From the NCBI GenBank assembly GCA_029252405.1, contig JAQXBM010000085.1, forward strand, positions 1 through 63,255: 63,255 bases of DNA, in the 5' to 3' direction. Every line of letters starts with the position of its first letter. Positions within the stretch are counted from its first letter, which is position 1. Below the pieces are notes generated by a model that ran no database searches, was not told where the DNA came from, and saw nothing but the letters and a program-made list of their open reading frames with translations. Source of the stretch: Crocinitomicaceae bacterium. GTDB lineage: Bacteria; Bacteroidota; Bacteroidia; Flavobacteriales_D; Crocinitomicaceae. Below are positions 53,113 to 61,838 of this stretch, one piece after another. The translations under genes were made by a program, and so were the position numbers.

Positions 53113-54558
53113 ATGATCGAAATAAGAATCAATGACCGAAGCGGTCAGAAAAAACACACGAATTATATTGGATGGTCACCAAGACCAGCTTGGATCCGTC
53201 AATCTGAAGGAAGCGCCGAAAGAACGGTGAATCTCAAGAATGGCGGTATACCTGGTGGTGGAAGGGTCACCTTTTTCTCTAATGCAGAAGGCGGTCCAGA
53301 TGTATTCTCATCAAGATCAGAATTAAGCATCACGCTACCACCAACTGGAGGTGACGATCAGTGGGTATTATTTTTCGTTGCTGGAGAGTTTAATCATGAT
53401 ACGGGTGTAGGGTTTGCAAGTAATGAAGATGAAGATACAGGGATTTCGGTCTTTGAAGGCAGTGATCTTCTCTATACCAGTACTCTGATGGTTCGGGTTC
53501 GTAAGAATGCGAACAAACTGAGTGCTAACGAGAGAAAAGACTTCTTGGAGGCAATTATGTATCTGAACACAAGTCACGGGGGAGAGTTACCTTGGAAAAA
53601 CCTTCAGGACATGCACGTTCCCGATACGAGTGCCGAGATTCACGGTAGAAGTTGTTTCTTACCGTGGCACCGTTCGTTCTTATTGAATTTGGAACGAGAG
53701 ATTCAAGCGCTAGAGATTGAACAAAGGGATGGAACACTGAAGAGTTATGCTCACGTTACGATACCATATTGGGATATGTTCGCTAAGAATGAGACGATGT
53801 TTAATACAGGTTTCTTAGGATTTCCGGATAGGTCTGGAGTAGTCCACTTCGATGCAAAGAACCCACTGGTAAACTGGAAAACGAACTTAACAGGTTCGGA
53901 TCAGGTTATACTTGGACCTAAACTAAGGAGAGCACATAAATTGTTCAATTTGAACGATTATCCCTGGAATCCAGACTTAACTCCAAGTCCAATTTACACC
54001 ATCGGAGGAGACGATTGGGGATGGGCGAAGAGAACTGAATACGAAACGCTCCATGATTCTGATGACTATAATGTCTTTGCTAATGAGGGGTTAGAAGGTT
54101 CTCCTCACGGTGCGGCTCACGTTAGTTGGGGTGGGCCACTAATGCGCGTAGGTTGGTCTCCAGCTGATCCATTGTTTTACATGCTACATTGTAACATAGA
54201 TCGATTATGGGCCAAATGGCAGTGGATCACACCAGGTTATCGATTTGATTCTACCGATAAAAAATCGTACGATCGCCAAGGACATGGATCTACAATTGGT
54301 GATGCGGCATCTCCAGAGACTATTGGTAATTACACAAAAGATACGATGTGGCCTTGGGATGGAGATAATAACTCGCCTAGACCTAATCAAGCGAATTGGG
54401 GTGGTCTACCTGATTCCCCAACTGTTTCTGCACCTGGTTCAATGCCTCGAGTGGAACAGATGATTGACTATCACGGACAACTTAGTCAGGACCCTAGTGA
54501 TTATTTAGGTTTCGACTATGATGATATCCCATTGGATTTTCCAGATAGTATTGTTTAA
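53113..54558 (+). CDS. Tyrosinase / polyphenol oxidase family copper enzyme
   Basis: 481 residues, no signal peptide. An N-terminal beta domain (about 1-130) precedes a type-3 copper core. CuA His are at 168, 177 and 186 (DMHVP, EIHGRS, LPWHRSF), and CuB His at 332, 336 and 359 (SPHGAAH, LFYMLHCNIDRLW). All six ligands are present. It would oxidise phenols to o-quinones, possibly making melanin-like polymers. It is followed by a HEAT protein and a SCO-domain protein that may supply copper. Confidence 0.9.
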   Translation: MIEIRINDRSGQKKHTNYIGWSPRPAWIRQSEGSAERTVNLKNGGIPGGGRVTFFSNAEGGPDVFSSRSELSITLPPTGGDDQWVLFFVAGEFNHDTGVGFASNEDEDTGISVFEGSDLLYTSTLMVRVRKNANKLSANERKDFLEAIMYLNTSHGGELPWKNLQDMHVPDTSAEIHGRSCFLPWHRSFLLNLEREIQALEIEQRDGTLKSYAHVTIPYWDMFAKNETMFNTGFLGFPDRSGVVHFDAKNPLVNWKTNLTGSDQVILGPKLRRAHKLFNLNDYPWNPDLTPSPIYTIGGDDWGWAKRTEYETLHDSDDYNVFANEGLEGSPHGAAHVSWGGPLMRVGWSPADPLFYMLHCNIDRLWAKWQWITPGYRFDSTDKKSYDRQGHGSTIGDAASPETIGNYTKDTMWPWDGDNNSPRPNQANWGGLPDSPTVSAPGSMPRVEQMIDYHGQLSQDPSDYLGFDYDDIPLDFPDSIV

Positions 54559-54583
54559 TTGAGTTTGATAAAGGAAAGAAATT

Positions 54584-55639
54584 ATGGCAGCATATAACTA
54601 TAAAGAATCGGAGTACAAAAAGAAGCTGAGAAAAGAAGCTGAGCTCCAGATTGAGAAATCAAAAGAAAATGAGAAAGAGGCGGTAATCTCCAGAAAGACC
54701 TTTTTGGATGAGTCTAATTCATTAGAAGTGCGTTTGGCCGCAGCAAAAAACATGGGCAACTTCAAAGAGGAAGATGATATTGATAAGGCATTAAAAATTG
54801 TAAGAAACAAGGAAGAAAATCATGAGATCAGATCTAAAGCATTTTCGGGTATTTCGAAACTCGTCTTGTCCAGGCAAGATGTTATGCAAGAAGCGATTGA
54901 AGCATTGAAATCTGGAGACGGAGAAGGAAAAGTAGCCTTAGCTGCATTAGCAATTTTACAATTAGCAGAGATAAGTGCTCCTAGGATGCTCCAACCGAAT
55001 GCCGCTGATTATAAAGATGCGTTGCGTACAGCAATTGATCACTCAAATAAGGATTTGAGAGGTTCAGCATTGGAGATACTGGCAATGGATAAGGATGAAT
55101 ACGCGCAACGAAAATTGATCAATTCTCTAGAAAGTGAGTCTGATGAATTAATAGAACCTGAAGTGGCCGTTCAATTGCTCGCCTACGATCTGCACGCAGA
55201 TCACCTCGATGTTTTAAAGAAAGTAGCCGAAAATTCGAAGTCGGTTATTGCAAAGAGAGAAGCAATCCGAAATTTAGGATCTGACAAAAGCGCGAAAGAA
55301 TTGCTCGAAAAGACCTTGAAAGATTCCGATGAAGATCCAGAGACGAGACATGCTGCAGCAACAGCCCTGTATACATTGCATCCTGAACTCGCAGCGAAGC
55401 ATTCGAAAGATGTGATTCTGGAAGATGCCGGAGCTGATAAAGGCGAAGAATTAAAGGTTGCATTGTTGAACTCGCTTTTGTTCTTGCAGGAAGGTTCTTC
55501 TGAAGGTATGAAATTGTTCACTGAGAGTGTTGCAGACGTTGACGACTTCGAATTAGGTCTAGACAAACTGAAAAATTCTGCAGAGTCTAAAGATCTTCGC
55601 GACATGATTGAAGCCTTTGAAAAAAGTAAGAAGAAGTAA
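54584..55639 (+). CDS. HEAT-repeat protein
   Basis: 351 residues, almost entirely helical. The N-terminal ~40 residues are a charged coiled-coil-like stretch (KKLRKEAELQIEKSKENEKEA), followed by repeated ~30-residue helical pairs (SLEVRLAAAKNMGNF, RAGSALEILAMD-like, TRHAAATALYTL). No catalytic motif. It lies 26 bp after the tyrosinase and directly abuts the SCO-membrane gene, so it may be a scaffold or maturation partner. Confidence 0.82.
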   Translation: MAAYNYKESEYKKKLRKEAELQIEKSKENEKEAVISRKTFLDESNSLEVRLAAAKNMGNFKEEDDIDKALKIVRNKEENHEIRSKAFSGISKLVLSRQDVMQEAIEALKSGDGEGKVALAALAILQLAEISAPRMLQPNAADYKDALRTAIDHSNKDLRGSALEILAMDKDEYAQRKLINSLESESDELIEPEVAVQLLAYDLHADHLDVLKKVAENSKSVIAKREAIRNLGSDKSAKELLEKTLKDSDEDPETRHAAATALYTLHPELAAKHSKDVILEDAGADKGEELKVALLNSLLFLQEGSSEGMKLFTESVADVDDFELGLDKLKNSAESKDLRDMIEAFEKSKKK

Positions 55640-57205
55640 ATGAAGTTTTGGGCTTCAAAGAGAGCAGAGGCTCCAGATTTTCAATCCACGACGAGTGAAT
55701 TTGAGATAGCCAATTTCGTTGATCAAGCAGAGAGTTTGAAAAATCCGGCTGAAGTGCTGGCGATACTTCTCGACGAGAAGCATACGATGTATAAGGACCG
55801 TGGATCGAATCAGGTGATTAGATTGCAGGGATACATTTTGGCCTCTTTGCATAAGCATGGGCTTAACTCGAAGTCCTTGTTAATTGCTCTGGAGACCCTC
55901 GAAAATAGCAGGAGCGCGTATCTAGTAGCTGCTGCTGCGAAGGCATTGAATGGGATGGAGAAGCCCAATCCTCATGCCGTTGCATACTTGGTGTCGGCAA
56001 TAGAAAATGTTTATTACAATGATGACCGGGTGACATTTGAGAAATACGCTCCTCAATGGCCCCTTGAAAATTCTACTACTGCGCTAAATGAGATATTTTT
56101 ATCCCTTCAGAAACTAGCCCCGGTTGCAGAGAATAGCATTACAAAACTGGAGTCTTGGTTAACTTCCAAATCATTTAATGCTAAGAATGAACAGGAACTA
56201 GTTAAAACGATCGAGGCAATTCGGAATACGAAACAACTTGCGGATGATTGTTGTGACGATGATATTTCGGAAAATAAAAGCTTCCTTCGAATTTCTCGAA
56301 AGAACTTATTAAATCTTAAGCTCCAAGATCAAGATGGCGATGAGATGGTCTACCAGGAATTCTTTACTGGTAAACCTACGGTGCTCGTTTTCTTTTATAC
56401 GCGATGCACAAATCACAACAAGTGTTCGCTAACTGTTAGCAGATTGGCTCAGTTGCAAAAAATGATCAAAGAAAACGGACTTGAAGGGAAAGTGAATACC
56501 GCCGCTTTTACCTATGATCCATCCCATGACAGCCCGAATAAAATTAGACTGTACGGACTTCAACGTCATGTAGAATTCTCCCCAAATGACAAGTTTTTTA
56601 AAATAGTAGAAGAGGAGAAGATGTCAATGGTGTTTAGCTATTTCGACTCATCGGTCAATTTCATTGGGAGCTTGGTGAATAAGCACCAACTGGAACTATA
56701 CATTCTTGACCCTAAAGGACGACCTGTTAAAAGTTTTGTTCGATTAAGATGGGATTCTGAAGTCGTCATGAACGAATTGAGAAATCAAGTAAGTAAAAAG
56801 AGAAAAGTCCTATCATCCTTCAGAAGATTTTTGTCGGGAGGTTTAAGCATCATTTTACCAATTCTAATCGCATTTTTCCCAAAATGTCCATTTTGTTGGG
56901 CTGGATATATGACTATGTTCGGTATTTCAGGTATTTCAACCATTCCATATAGTCCGTGGATTCTTCCAGTACTGTGCGGTTTGCTATTATTGAACTTGTG
57001 GATTCTATGGAGGCGAGCTGTTAGACGCAAGTATTGGCTTCCTTTCATTATATCGGTAGTTGGAGCGTTAGTTCTGATAGTGTTTGGTCCAATATTACGC
57101 ATGGACTTTCTTAACCTTACTTTGGTAGGAATGGTTTTAGTAATGGCTGGATCTCTGTTGAACAGTTTCCCAATTCGTAGGAGAAAGCAACTCCGATTTA
57201 GTTAA
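55640..57205 (+). CDS. HEAT-like - SCO1-like - membrane domain fusion protein
   Basis: 521 residues in three parts. 1-200 is helical and HEAT-like. 240-395 is a SCO1/thioredoxin-like domain (VLVFFYTRC, YDPSHDSPNKI, LYILDPKGRP) with C256 and C262, and H348 as the likely third copper ligand. The Cys pair is CX5C, not the usual CX3C. Residues 415-515 have three or four membrane helices starting FPKCPFCWAGYMTMFG, recalling MerC-type transporters. It is probably a copper delivery or redox factor for the tyrosinase. It begins one base after the HEAT gene stop. Confidence 0.8.
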   Translation: MKFWASKRAEAPDFQSTTSEFEIANFVDQAESLKNPAEVLAILLDEKHTMYKDRGSNQVIRLQGYILASLHKHGLNSKSLLIALETLENSRSAYLVAAAAKALNGMEKPNPHAVAYLVSAIENVYYNDDRVTFEKYAPQWPLENSTTALNEIFLSLQKLAPVAENSITKLESWLTSKSFNAKNEQELVKTIEAIRNTKQLADDCCDDDISENKSFLRISRKNLLNLKLQDQDGDEMVYQEFFTGKPTVLVFFYTRCTNHNKCSLTVSRLAQLQKMIKENGLEGKVNTAAFTYDPSHDSPNKIRLYGLQRHVEFSPNDKFFKIVEEEKMSMVFSYFDSSVNFIGSLVNKHQLELYILDPKGRPVKSFVRLRWDSEVVMNELRNQVSKKRKVLSSFRRFLSGGLSIILPILIAFFPKCPFCWAGYMTMFGISGISTIPYSPWILPVLCGLLLLNLWILWRRAVRRKYWLPFIISVVGALVLIVFGPILRMDFLNLTLVGMVLVMAGSLLNSFPIRRRKQLRFS

Positions 57206-57457
57206 CCTGATAAGTGCCTTGTTTCCCGCGCTATTTAAATGTTCTAGAAACATTCATTTTTGTGAAAAGTTTACTCGAAAACAACTAATTGTATTTCTCA
57301 TTGAGTAGTATAACTTCGGAAAACACCACCAAACATCTTGAAAAAAGGGTAATTATACCACTGGGATATTCAATAATTCGGCCTAAATTTAGGAGACTGC
57401 TGTTTCTATGAACCACAATTCAACCAATAGCATTTATTGAAAACTTAAAGATTTAAT
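57206..57457. other. Intergenic region before the DyP operon
   Basis: About 250 bp with no gene. A short A-rich stretch and no clear terminator for the upstream SCO fusion gene. The promoter of the following pair should lie here but was not identified. Confidence 0.4.
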
Positions 57458-58438
57458 ATGCCTTTATTAAATAAATTCGACACGCCTGCTTCATTGCGTG
57501 ATTTACCAAACGGTTCACCGTTTTATGATCTATGGAGCGATTATGTCAAATCACGAATTAATGATTTTACACCTGGGGATAATGGTGGAGGGTTTTTCGA
57601 CCCAACAGCCATTGATGCTTCAGTCGCGGGAGCAAAAGCCATTACATGGATGGGTTTTCCAAGGGATAAAATCTTTACTGCTAATCGCGATGATAAAATG
57701 GCAGCGTACCAACTGGTGGATTCCGATGTTGCTACACGACGTCATCAAAATGAGTACTTCGAATGGTACGTGGAGCGGAATCAAGCTGGAAAAATCATAA
57801 AAGTGACTTTCGTGACGGAACTCCCTGAGTATTACGAGCGATTATGGCTTCATGATCGACAAGCGGTTGTGGATATTTACAATTCACTTGTTGGACCTGG
57901 AGTTCAGGAAGCCGATTTACACAACAATGGCGTTTACGACAAATTAAACGATTGGAATACGACTGATGGCATCGTTCATTACATACAAGGCATCAATACA
58001 CTGAATGATGCGATTGGTTTGTGTCGAGATTCGGTAGTTGCTGATACTCCAGGTAACGACAATTTTGATATCAGGGTACCTTTCAGTGGTGCACGAACTT
58101 CTGTTGATCCAAGAGCTTCATACGACGTGAATATGCTCGCTCGAAAAGGGCTGATGGTGAGTTTTGTTGATCCTGTAGGCGTGTACATTGCTGGTTGGGA
58201 CAATAGCGGAATCACTAGACCGAACGGAACACCTGCGTCCAATAGTTGGTGGAAGATTATTCGTGGATCGCGCGGTAAGGTTATGCGACTGGAGTATAGC
58301 GTTCCTAACAACTTTAATTATGAGGTCGGTGATCTCGAGTTAGGAGGTAGAAAAATTGAATATGGCGGTCAATTGGCCGAGCACATTACGGTTGTTTTGC
58401 ATGGATTGGCAGCAACTAGAAGTGGTAGAAAAAATTAA
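57458..58438 (+). CDS. Conserved-looking hypothetical protein paired with DyP
   Basis: 326 residues, no signal peptide, no family I can name. It has several Trp/Tyr-rich segments (WSDYVKSRI, ITWMGFPRDKIF, YFEWYVERN) and looks globular and cytoplasmic. It lies 9 bp before the DyP-type peroxidase and is clearly co-transcribed with it. It could be a partner enzyme, a cargo or a substrate-side protein; nothing in the sequence decides. Confidence 0.7.
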   Translation: MPLLNKFDTPASLRDLPNGSPFYDLWSDYVKSRINDFTPGDNGGGFFDPTAIDASVAGAKAITWMGFPRDKIFTANRDDKMAAYQLVDSDVATRRHQNEYFEWYVERNQAGKIIKVTFVTELPEYYERLWLHDRQAVVDIYNSLVGPGVQEADLHNNGVYDKLNDWNTTDGIVHYIQGINTLNDAIGLCRDSVVADTPGNDNFDIRVPFSGARTSVDPRASYDVNMLARKGLMVSFVDPVGVYIAGWDNSGITRPNGTPASNSWWKIIRGSRGKVMRLEYSVPNNFNYEVGDLELGGRKIEYGGQLAEHITVVLHGLAATRSGRKN

Positions 58439-58447
58439 GATTGAGTT

Positions 58448-60205
58448 ATGAAAAAACCGAAGAAACTGACTGTCAATAATATGTCCATCAAGGAAATTCA
58501 AGGACTGATAGATACTATTCCCGTTATCAAGCCTGAGGAATTAATTGGTGTCAAATTAAATTCAGACAAAAGTGACTTGAACAAAGATGTTTTGGGCGGT
58601 CCTCCAGAACCAACTTTTACTAAGCAAGAACAATACAATATTCAAGGTAACATCATTCCTGGATTCAATAAAAGTCACCAACATTTCTTGTTTTACAAAT
58701 TCACGAAATCAAAGTTGATCCCTGGAACCCCAAAGAATTTTTTAATTTGGTTGAGTCCACATCTTACTTCGATGCGGGAGGTATTCGAATTCAGAAAAAT
58801 TTTTAGAGTTCGAAGACATAGACTTGGTAAGAAGTTCGTTAATATGAATTCTACCTGGGTTAATGTTGCGTTTTCTCATGGAGGAATTGCAAATTTGACG
58901 AGCAAGACTGCTGCAGCACAATTCGGAGAAGAAAGCTTCAGACAGGGACTTGCCGAACGTTCTTCGTATTTGGGTGATCCAACTGGAAACAAGACAGGCG
59001 CTCCATCAAAATGGAAAGTTGGGGGGAAGAAGAATGAGGCCGACATGATTATAATTGTTGCTGCCGATAGCCAAGAGAAATTGGAAGAAATGGTCGATAC
59101 GATCAAAGATAAAGCCAACAGGAACAACATGAAGCTCATCTTCCAGCAATACGGAAGCGCACTAAAAGGGGATTTGCACGGGCATGAGCATTTTGGATTC
59201 AAGGATGGCGTCTCGCAGCCTGGTGTTCGAGGGCGTCTATCAAATTCTCCTGGAGATTACATTACAAAACGCTATATCTCAAATACTGATGATCGAAGAA
59301 TGAAATTCGCCAAACCTGGACAAATGTTGACATGGCCTGGACAGTTTTTGCTAGGGGAGCAACGACAATCTTCGGAATCATTTACGGCTTCAGTTGGGCC
59401 AGCAACTAATTTCCCTAATTGGGCAAAACACGGCTCTTACTTAGTTGTTCGCAGATTGAATCAAAACGTTCCAGCCTTCTGGAAATTTGCCAGAGAGGAG
59501 GCGCAGCGATTAGGAATGGATCACGTGAAATTTGCCTCCATGCTCGTTGGTAGATGGCCGAGTGGTGCGCCCTTATTGAGATCTCCAAATGCAGAAAATC
59601 AAGCACTGGGGGATGATAAATTAGCAAATAACCACTTCATTTTTGATGACAACACACGTCCGTCGAGTCTTCGTCCAATTTCTGGTTACCCAGGAGATTC
59701 TTATTCTCAAGCGGGTGCTGATTTCCTTGCGAAGGTATGTCCTCACTTCGCACATATCAGAAAAATCAACCCGAGAGATAGCGTGACGGATCTAGGTAAA
59801 CCCGAGGACAACCTAATGCGCTCAATTCTCAGACGAGGAATTCCATTCGGACCTGAAGTCATCAAAAAGAGAATCACGAAGCGCCTTCTTGATCAAGAAC
59901 GTGGGTTGATGTTTTTAGGCTACGCATCTACAATTGAAGATCAATTCGAGTTTTTGCAACGCAGGTGGGCAAATTCAAAAGTGCAACCCAATTTTGGTGG
60001 ACATGATCCGATTATTGGTCAGAACGGCGTAAGTACTAATCGGACCCGTACTATTGAACTTAGGAAGGAAGACGGATCGATGGAAACCATCAAGATTGAT
60101 CAAGATTTTGTTACTCCAACAGGAGGTGGATACTTCTTTGCACCAACGATTGATGCCGTGCGCGAAGTATTGGGAGGAGAAAATCTATTTCCGTTTCAGG
60201 ATTAG
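58448..60205 (+). CDS. DyP-type peroxidase
   Basis: 585 residues, no signal peptide. The distal-side motif GFKDGVSQPG carries the catalytic Asp, and CPHFAHIRKINPRD supplies the proximal haem His. An Arg-containing region (WPSGAPLLRSP) and GYASTIEDQFEFLQRRWAN near the C-terminus also fit the family. It is longer than the bacterial A/B types (about 300-450) and closer in size to the larger C/D-type enzymes. It uses H2O2 to oxidise dyes, phenols or Mn. Confidence 0.92.
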   Translation: MKKPKKLTVNNMSIKEIQGLIDTIPVIKPEELIGVKLNSDKSDLNKDVLGGPPEPTFTKQEQYNIQGNIIPGFNKSHQHFLFYKFTKSKLIPGTPKNFLIWLSPHLTSMREVFEFRKIFRVRRHRLGKKFVNMNSTWVNVAFSHGGIANLTSKTAAAQFGEESFRQGLAERSSYLGDPTGNKTGAPSKWKVGGKKNEADMIIIVAADSQEKLEEMVDTIKDKANRNNMKLIFQQYGSALKGDLHGHEHFGFKDGVSQPGVRGRLSNSPGDYITKRYISNTDDRRMKFAKPGQMLTWPGQFLLGEQRQSSESFTASVGPATNFPNWAKHGSYLVVRRLNQNVPAFWKFAREEAQRLGMDHVKFASMLVGRWPSGAPLLRSPNAENQALGDDKLANNHFIFDDNTRPSSLRPISGYPGDSYSQAGADFLAKVCPHFAHIRKINPRDSVTDLGKPEDNLMRSILRRGIPFGPEVIKKRITKRLLDQERGLMFLGYASTIEDQFEFLQRRWANSKVQPNFGGHDPIIGQNGVSTNRTRTIELRKEDGSMETIKIDQDFVTPTGGGYFFAPTIDAVREVLGGENLFPFQD

Positions 60206-60247
60206 TAAGAATTAAAGGTGTATTTGCCTTTACTCTTAAAATTGAAT

Positions 60248-60922
60248 TTATTCTGATACCACTTTCTTCGTCCCAAAAACAAAATCGAACAAAGGAATCA
60301 CAATATTGAAGTTGTATTTCTCCATTAGGCGAGGATCGTGATGGTCCAAGTGGTGCTTGCGCATGCGTCTAAAGTATCCTATGCGCATCAACCAATGATT
60401 TATTGAAAGGTGAGAGATGTAGTGAACAACCTCGTAGAGAATGAAGTAAAAACTGCTCGTTCCAACGAATAAGTATACCACATTAAGCGGAAGAAATAAG
60501 CGCGTCAAAAAGTACAATCCGGGGAGGAATACAATACAGAAGCCCAGAACGACAGCAGGGGGGAAGAGAGTAGAGTTGTATTCTTCATCTGGTTCAACCT
60601 GATAAAGCTCATTTGTGTAAAACCGGTGATGAATTAGGGTGTGCTGATCGTAAGTTTGCTTTCGGACAGGTTTGTATTTCTGATGAAGAGGATAACGATG
60701 AACCAAATACACGAACAAACTACCAAGTACTAATGTCACTGGGATTGCAAGTAGCTCAATCAGCCTTAATTCTTCAATTTGAATAAACAGAAAAACGCAA
60801 CTTCCAAACAATAATGTCCCATTAATCAGATAGTGTGGCCATCCAGAATACCACAGATGATTTTCAGCCATGAATTTCTTTCGGAAACGACGGGTTTTCT
60901 CTTTTTGGGTGGTGGTACTCAA
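60248..60922 (-). CDS. Fatty acid hydroxylase / sterol desaturase family protein
   Basis: 224 residues with four or so membrane helices and His boxes: VVHYISHL (about 165), MRKHHLDHHDPRLM (about 190), and YLVHRYPLH (about 73). These hold the di-iron site of the family. The substrate is unknown; lipid or sphingolipid hydroxylation is common for Bacteroidota members. It is convergent with the DyP gene. Confidence 0.85.
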   Translation of the reverse strand: MSTTTQKEKTRRFRKKFMAENHLWYSGWPHYLINGTLLFGSCVFLFIQIEELRLIELLAIPVTLVLGSLFVYLVHRYPLHQKYKPVRKQTYDQHTLIHHRFYTNELYQVEPDEEYNSTLFPPAVVLGFCIVFLPGLYFLTRLFLPLNVVYLFVGTSSFYFILYEVVHYISHLSINHWLMRIGYFRRMRKHHLDHHDPRLMEKYNFNIVIPLFDFVFGTKKVVSE

Positions 60923-61017
60923 GGGGTGTATTTAGACGTTCGGTAAGACAAAAATACGACGAATTTGGGTAAGTATGAAGAGCTTTGTTGTCAAGATTCA
61001 ATCAAATTCAAAAATCC

Positions 61018-61791
61018 CTAAACTTCCTTCACAAACAACTCACGATCAAAGCGAATACGTGGACCATAAATTCCATTATCCGCTCGTTTTCCGACACTGA
61101 TTGCCATGCAAACTTCAGCTTTCCCGTAGGGAAGATTCAACAATTTTCGAACGCGACGTTGATCCAAACCTTCCATAGGACAAGTATCATAACCATACGC
61201 TCGGAAAGCCAACATTAAATTCTCACACGCTAATGCCGTTGATTTGTTGGACCAAACCCGCATATCGGAAATGGATTTTGGTTGTCGAACCATTGGCTTA
61301 TTGATTGCCATGACGTTAAATGCAACGCGCTTTATCATTCCGAACATCCCCAAGAATCCTTGATTATAGGCGAGAGGTGCCAACTTCTTATAGTAAGCAG
61401 TCGCAGCTTTGGGGACTTCCTCGTCCTGTTTACCAAACTCTTCCAACATGAGTTTCGCGTTTCGCTTCCAGGTATCTCTTCGGGCCACTGCGACGATTAT
61501 TTCAGGTGCCGTTTTCGCAGCATTCTGATCCAAGCAATACGCATTCAATTTCTTTCGCTTTTCCTCAGATCGCACCCAGTAGAATTCCCAAGGCTGCATG
61601 TTCGAGGAGTTTGGCGCCAAAAGAGCAAGATCCAAACACTTGTGAATTATTTCCTCTGGAACCTTTTCATCGGTGTACAATCTGGAACTTCTTCTGTTCT
61701 CGACAAGAGCGGTGAATGCTTCAGGGTTGAAGTAGTCTGAAGGTTCTGTATAGTTGAGTTCTGGGGTTTCGGTGAGGATTGAGCTTGCCAT
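61018..61791 (-). CDS. Nitroreductase family FMN oxidoreductase
   Basis: 257 residues. RRSSRLYTDEKVP, LALLAPNSSNMQPWEFYWV, and the C-terminal GYDTCPMEGLDQRRVRKLLNLP with AISVGKRADNG are typical of NAD(P)H-dependent nitroreductases that bind FMN as dimers. The natural substrate is not deducible. It is divergent from the subtilase gene that follows. Confidence 0.9.
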   Translation of the reverse strand: MASSILTETPELNYTEPSDYFNPEAFTALVENRRSSRLYTDEKVPEEIIHKCLDLALLAPNSSNMQPWEFYWVRSEEKRKKLNAYCLDQNAAKTAPEIIVAVARRDTWKRNAKLMLEEFGKQDEEVPKAATAYYKKLAPLAYNQGFLGMFGMIKRVAFNVMAINKPMVRQPKSISDMRVWSNKSTALACENLMLAFRAYGYDTCPMEGLDQRRVRKLLNLPYGKAEVCMAISVGKRADNGIYGPRIRFDRELFVKEV

Positions 61792-61838
61792 TTGAGGTGT
61801 TTTTGTAAATTTAATCCAAATTCGTTCAAATTTGAAAG

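Noticed and set aside
61282-61740. A 152-codon antisense frame in the nitroreductase gene
   Set aside because: The nitroreductase frame is well conserved, so this is a shadow.
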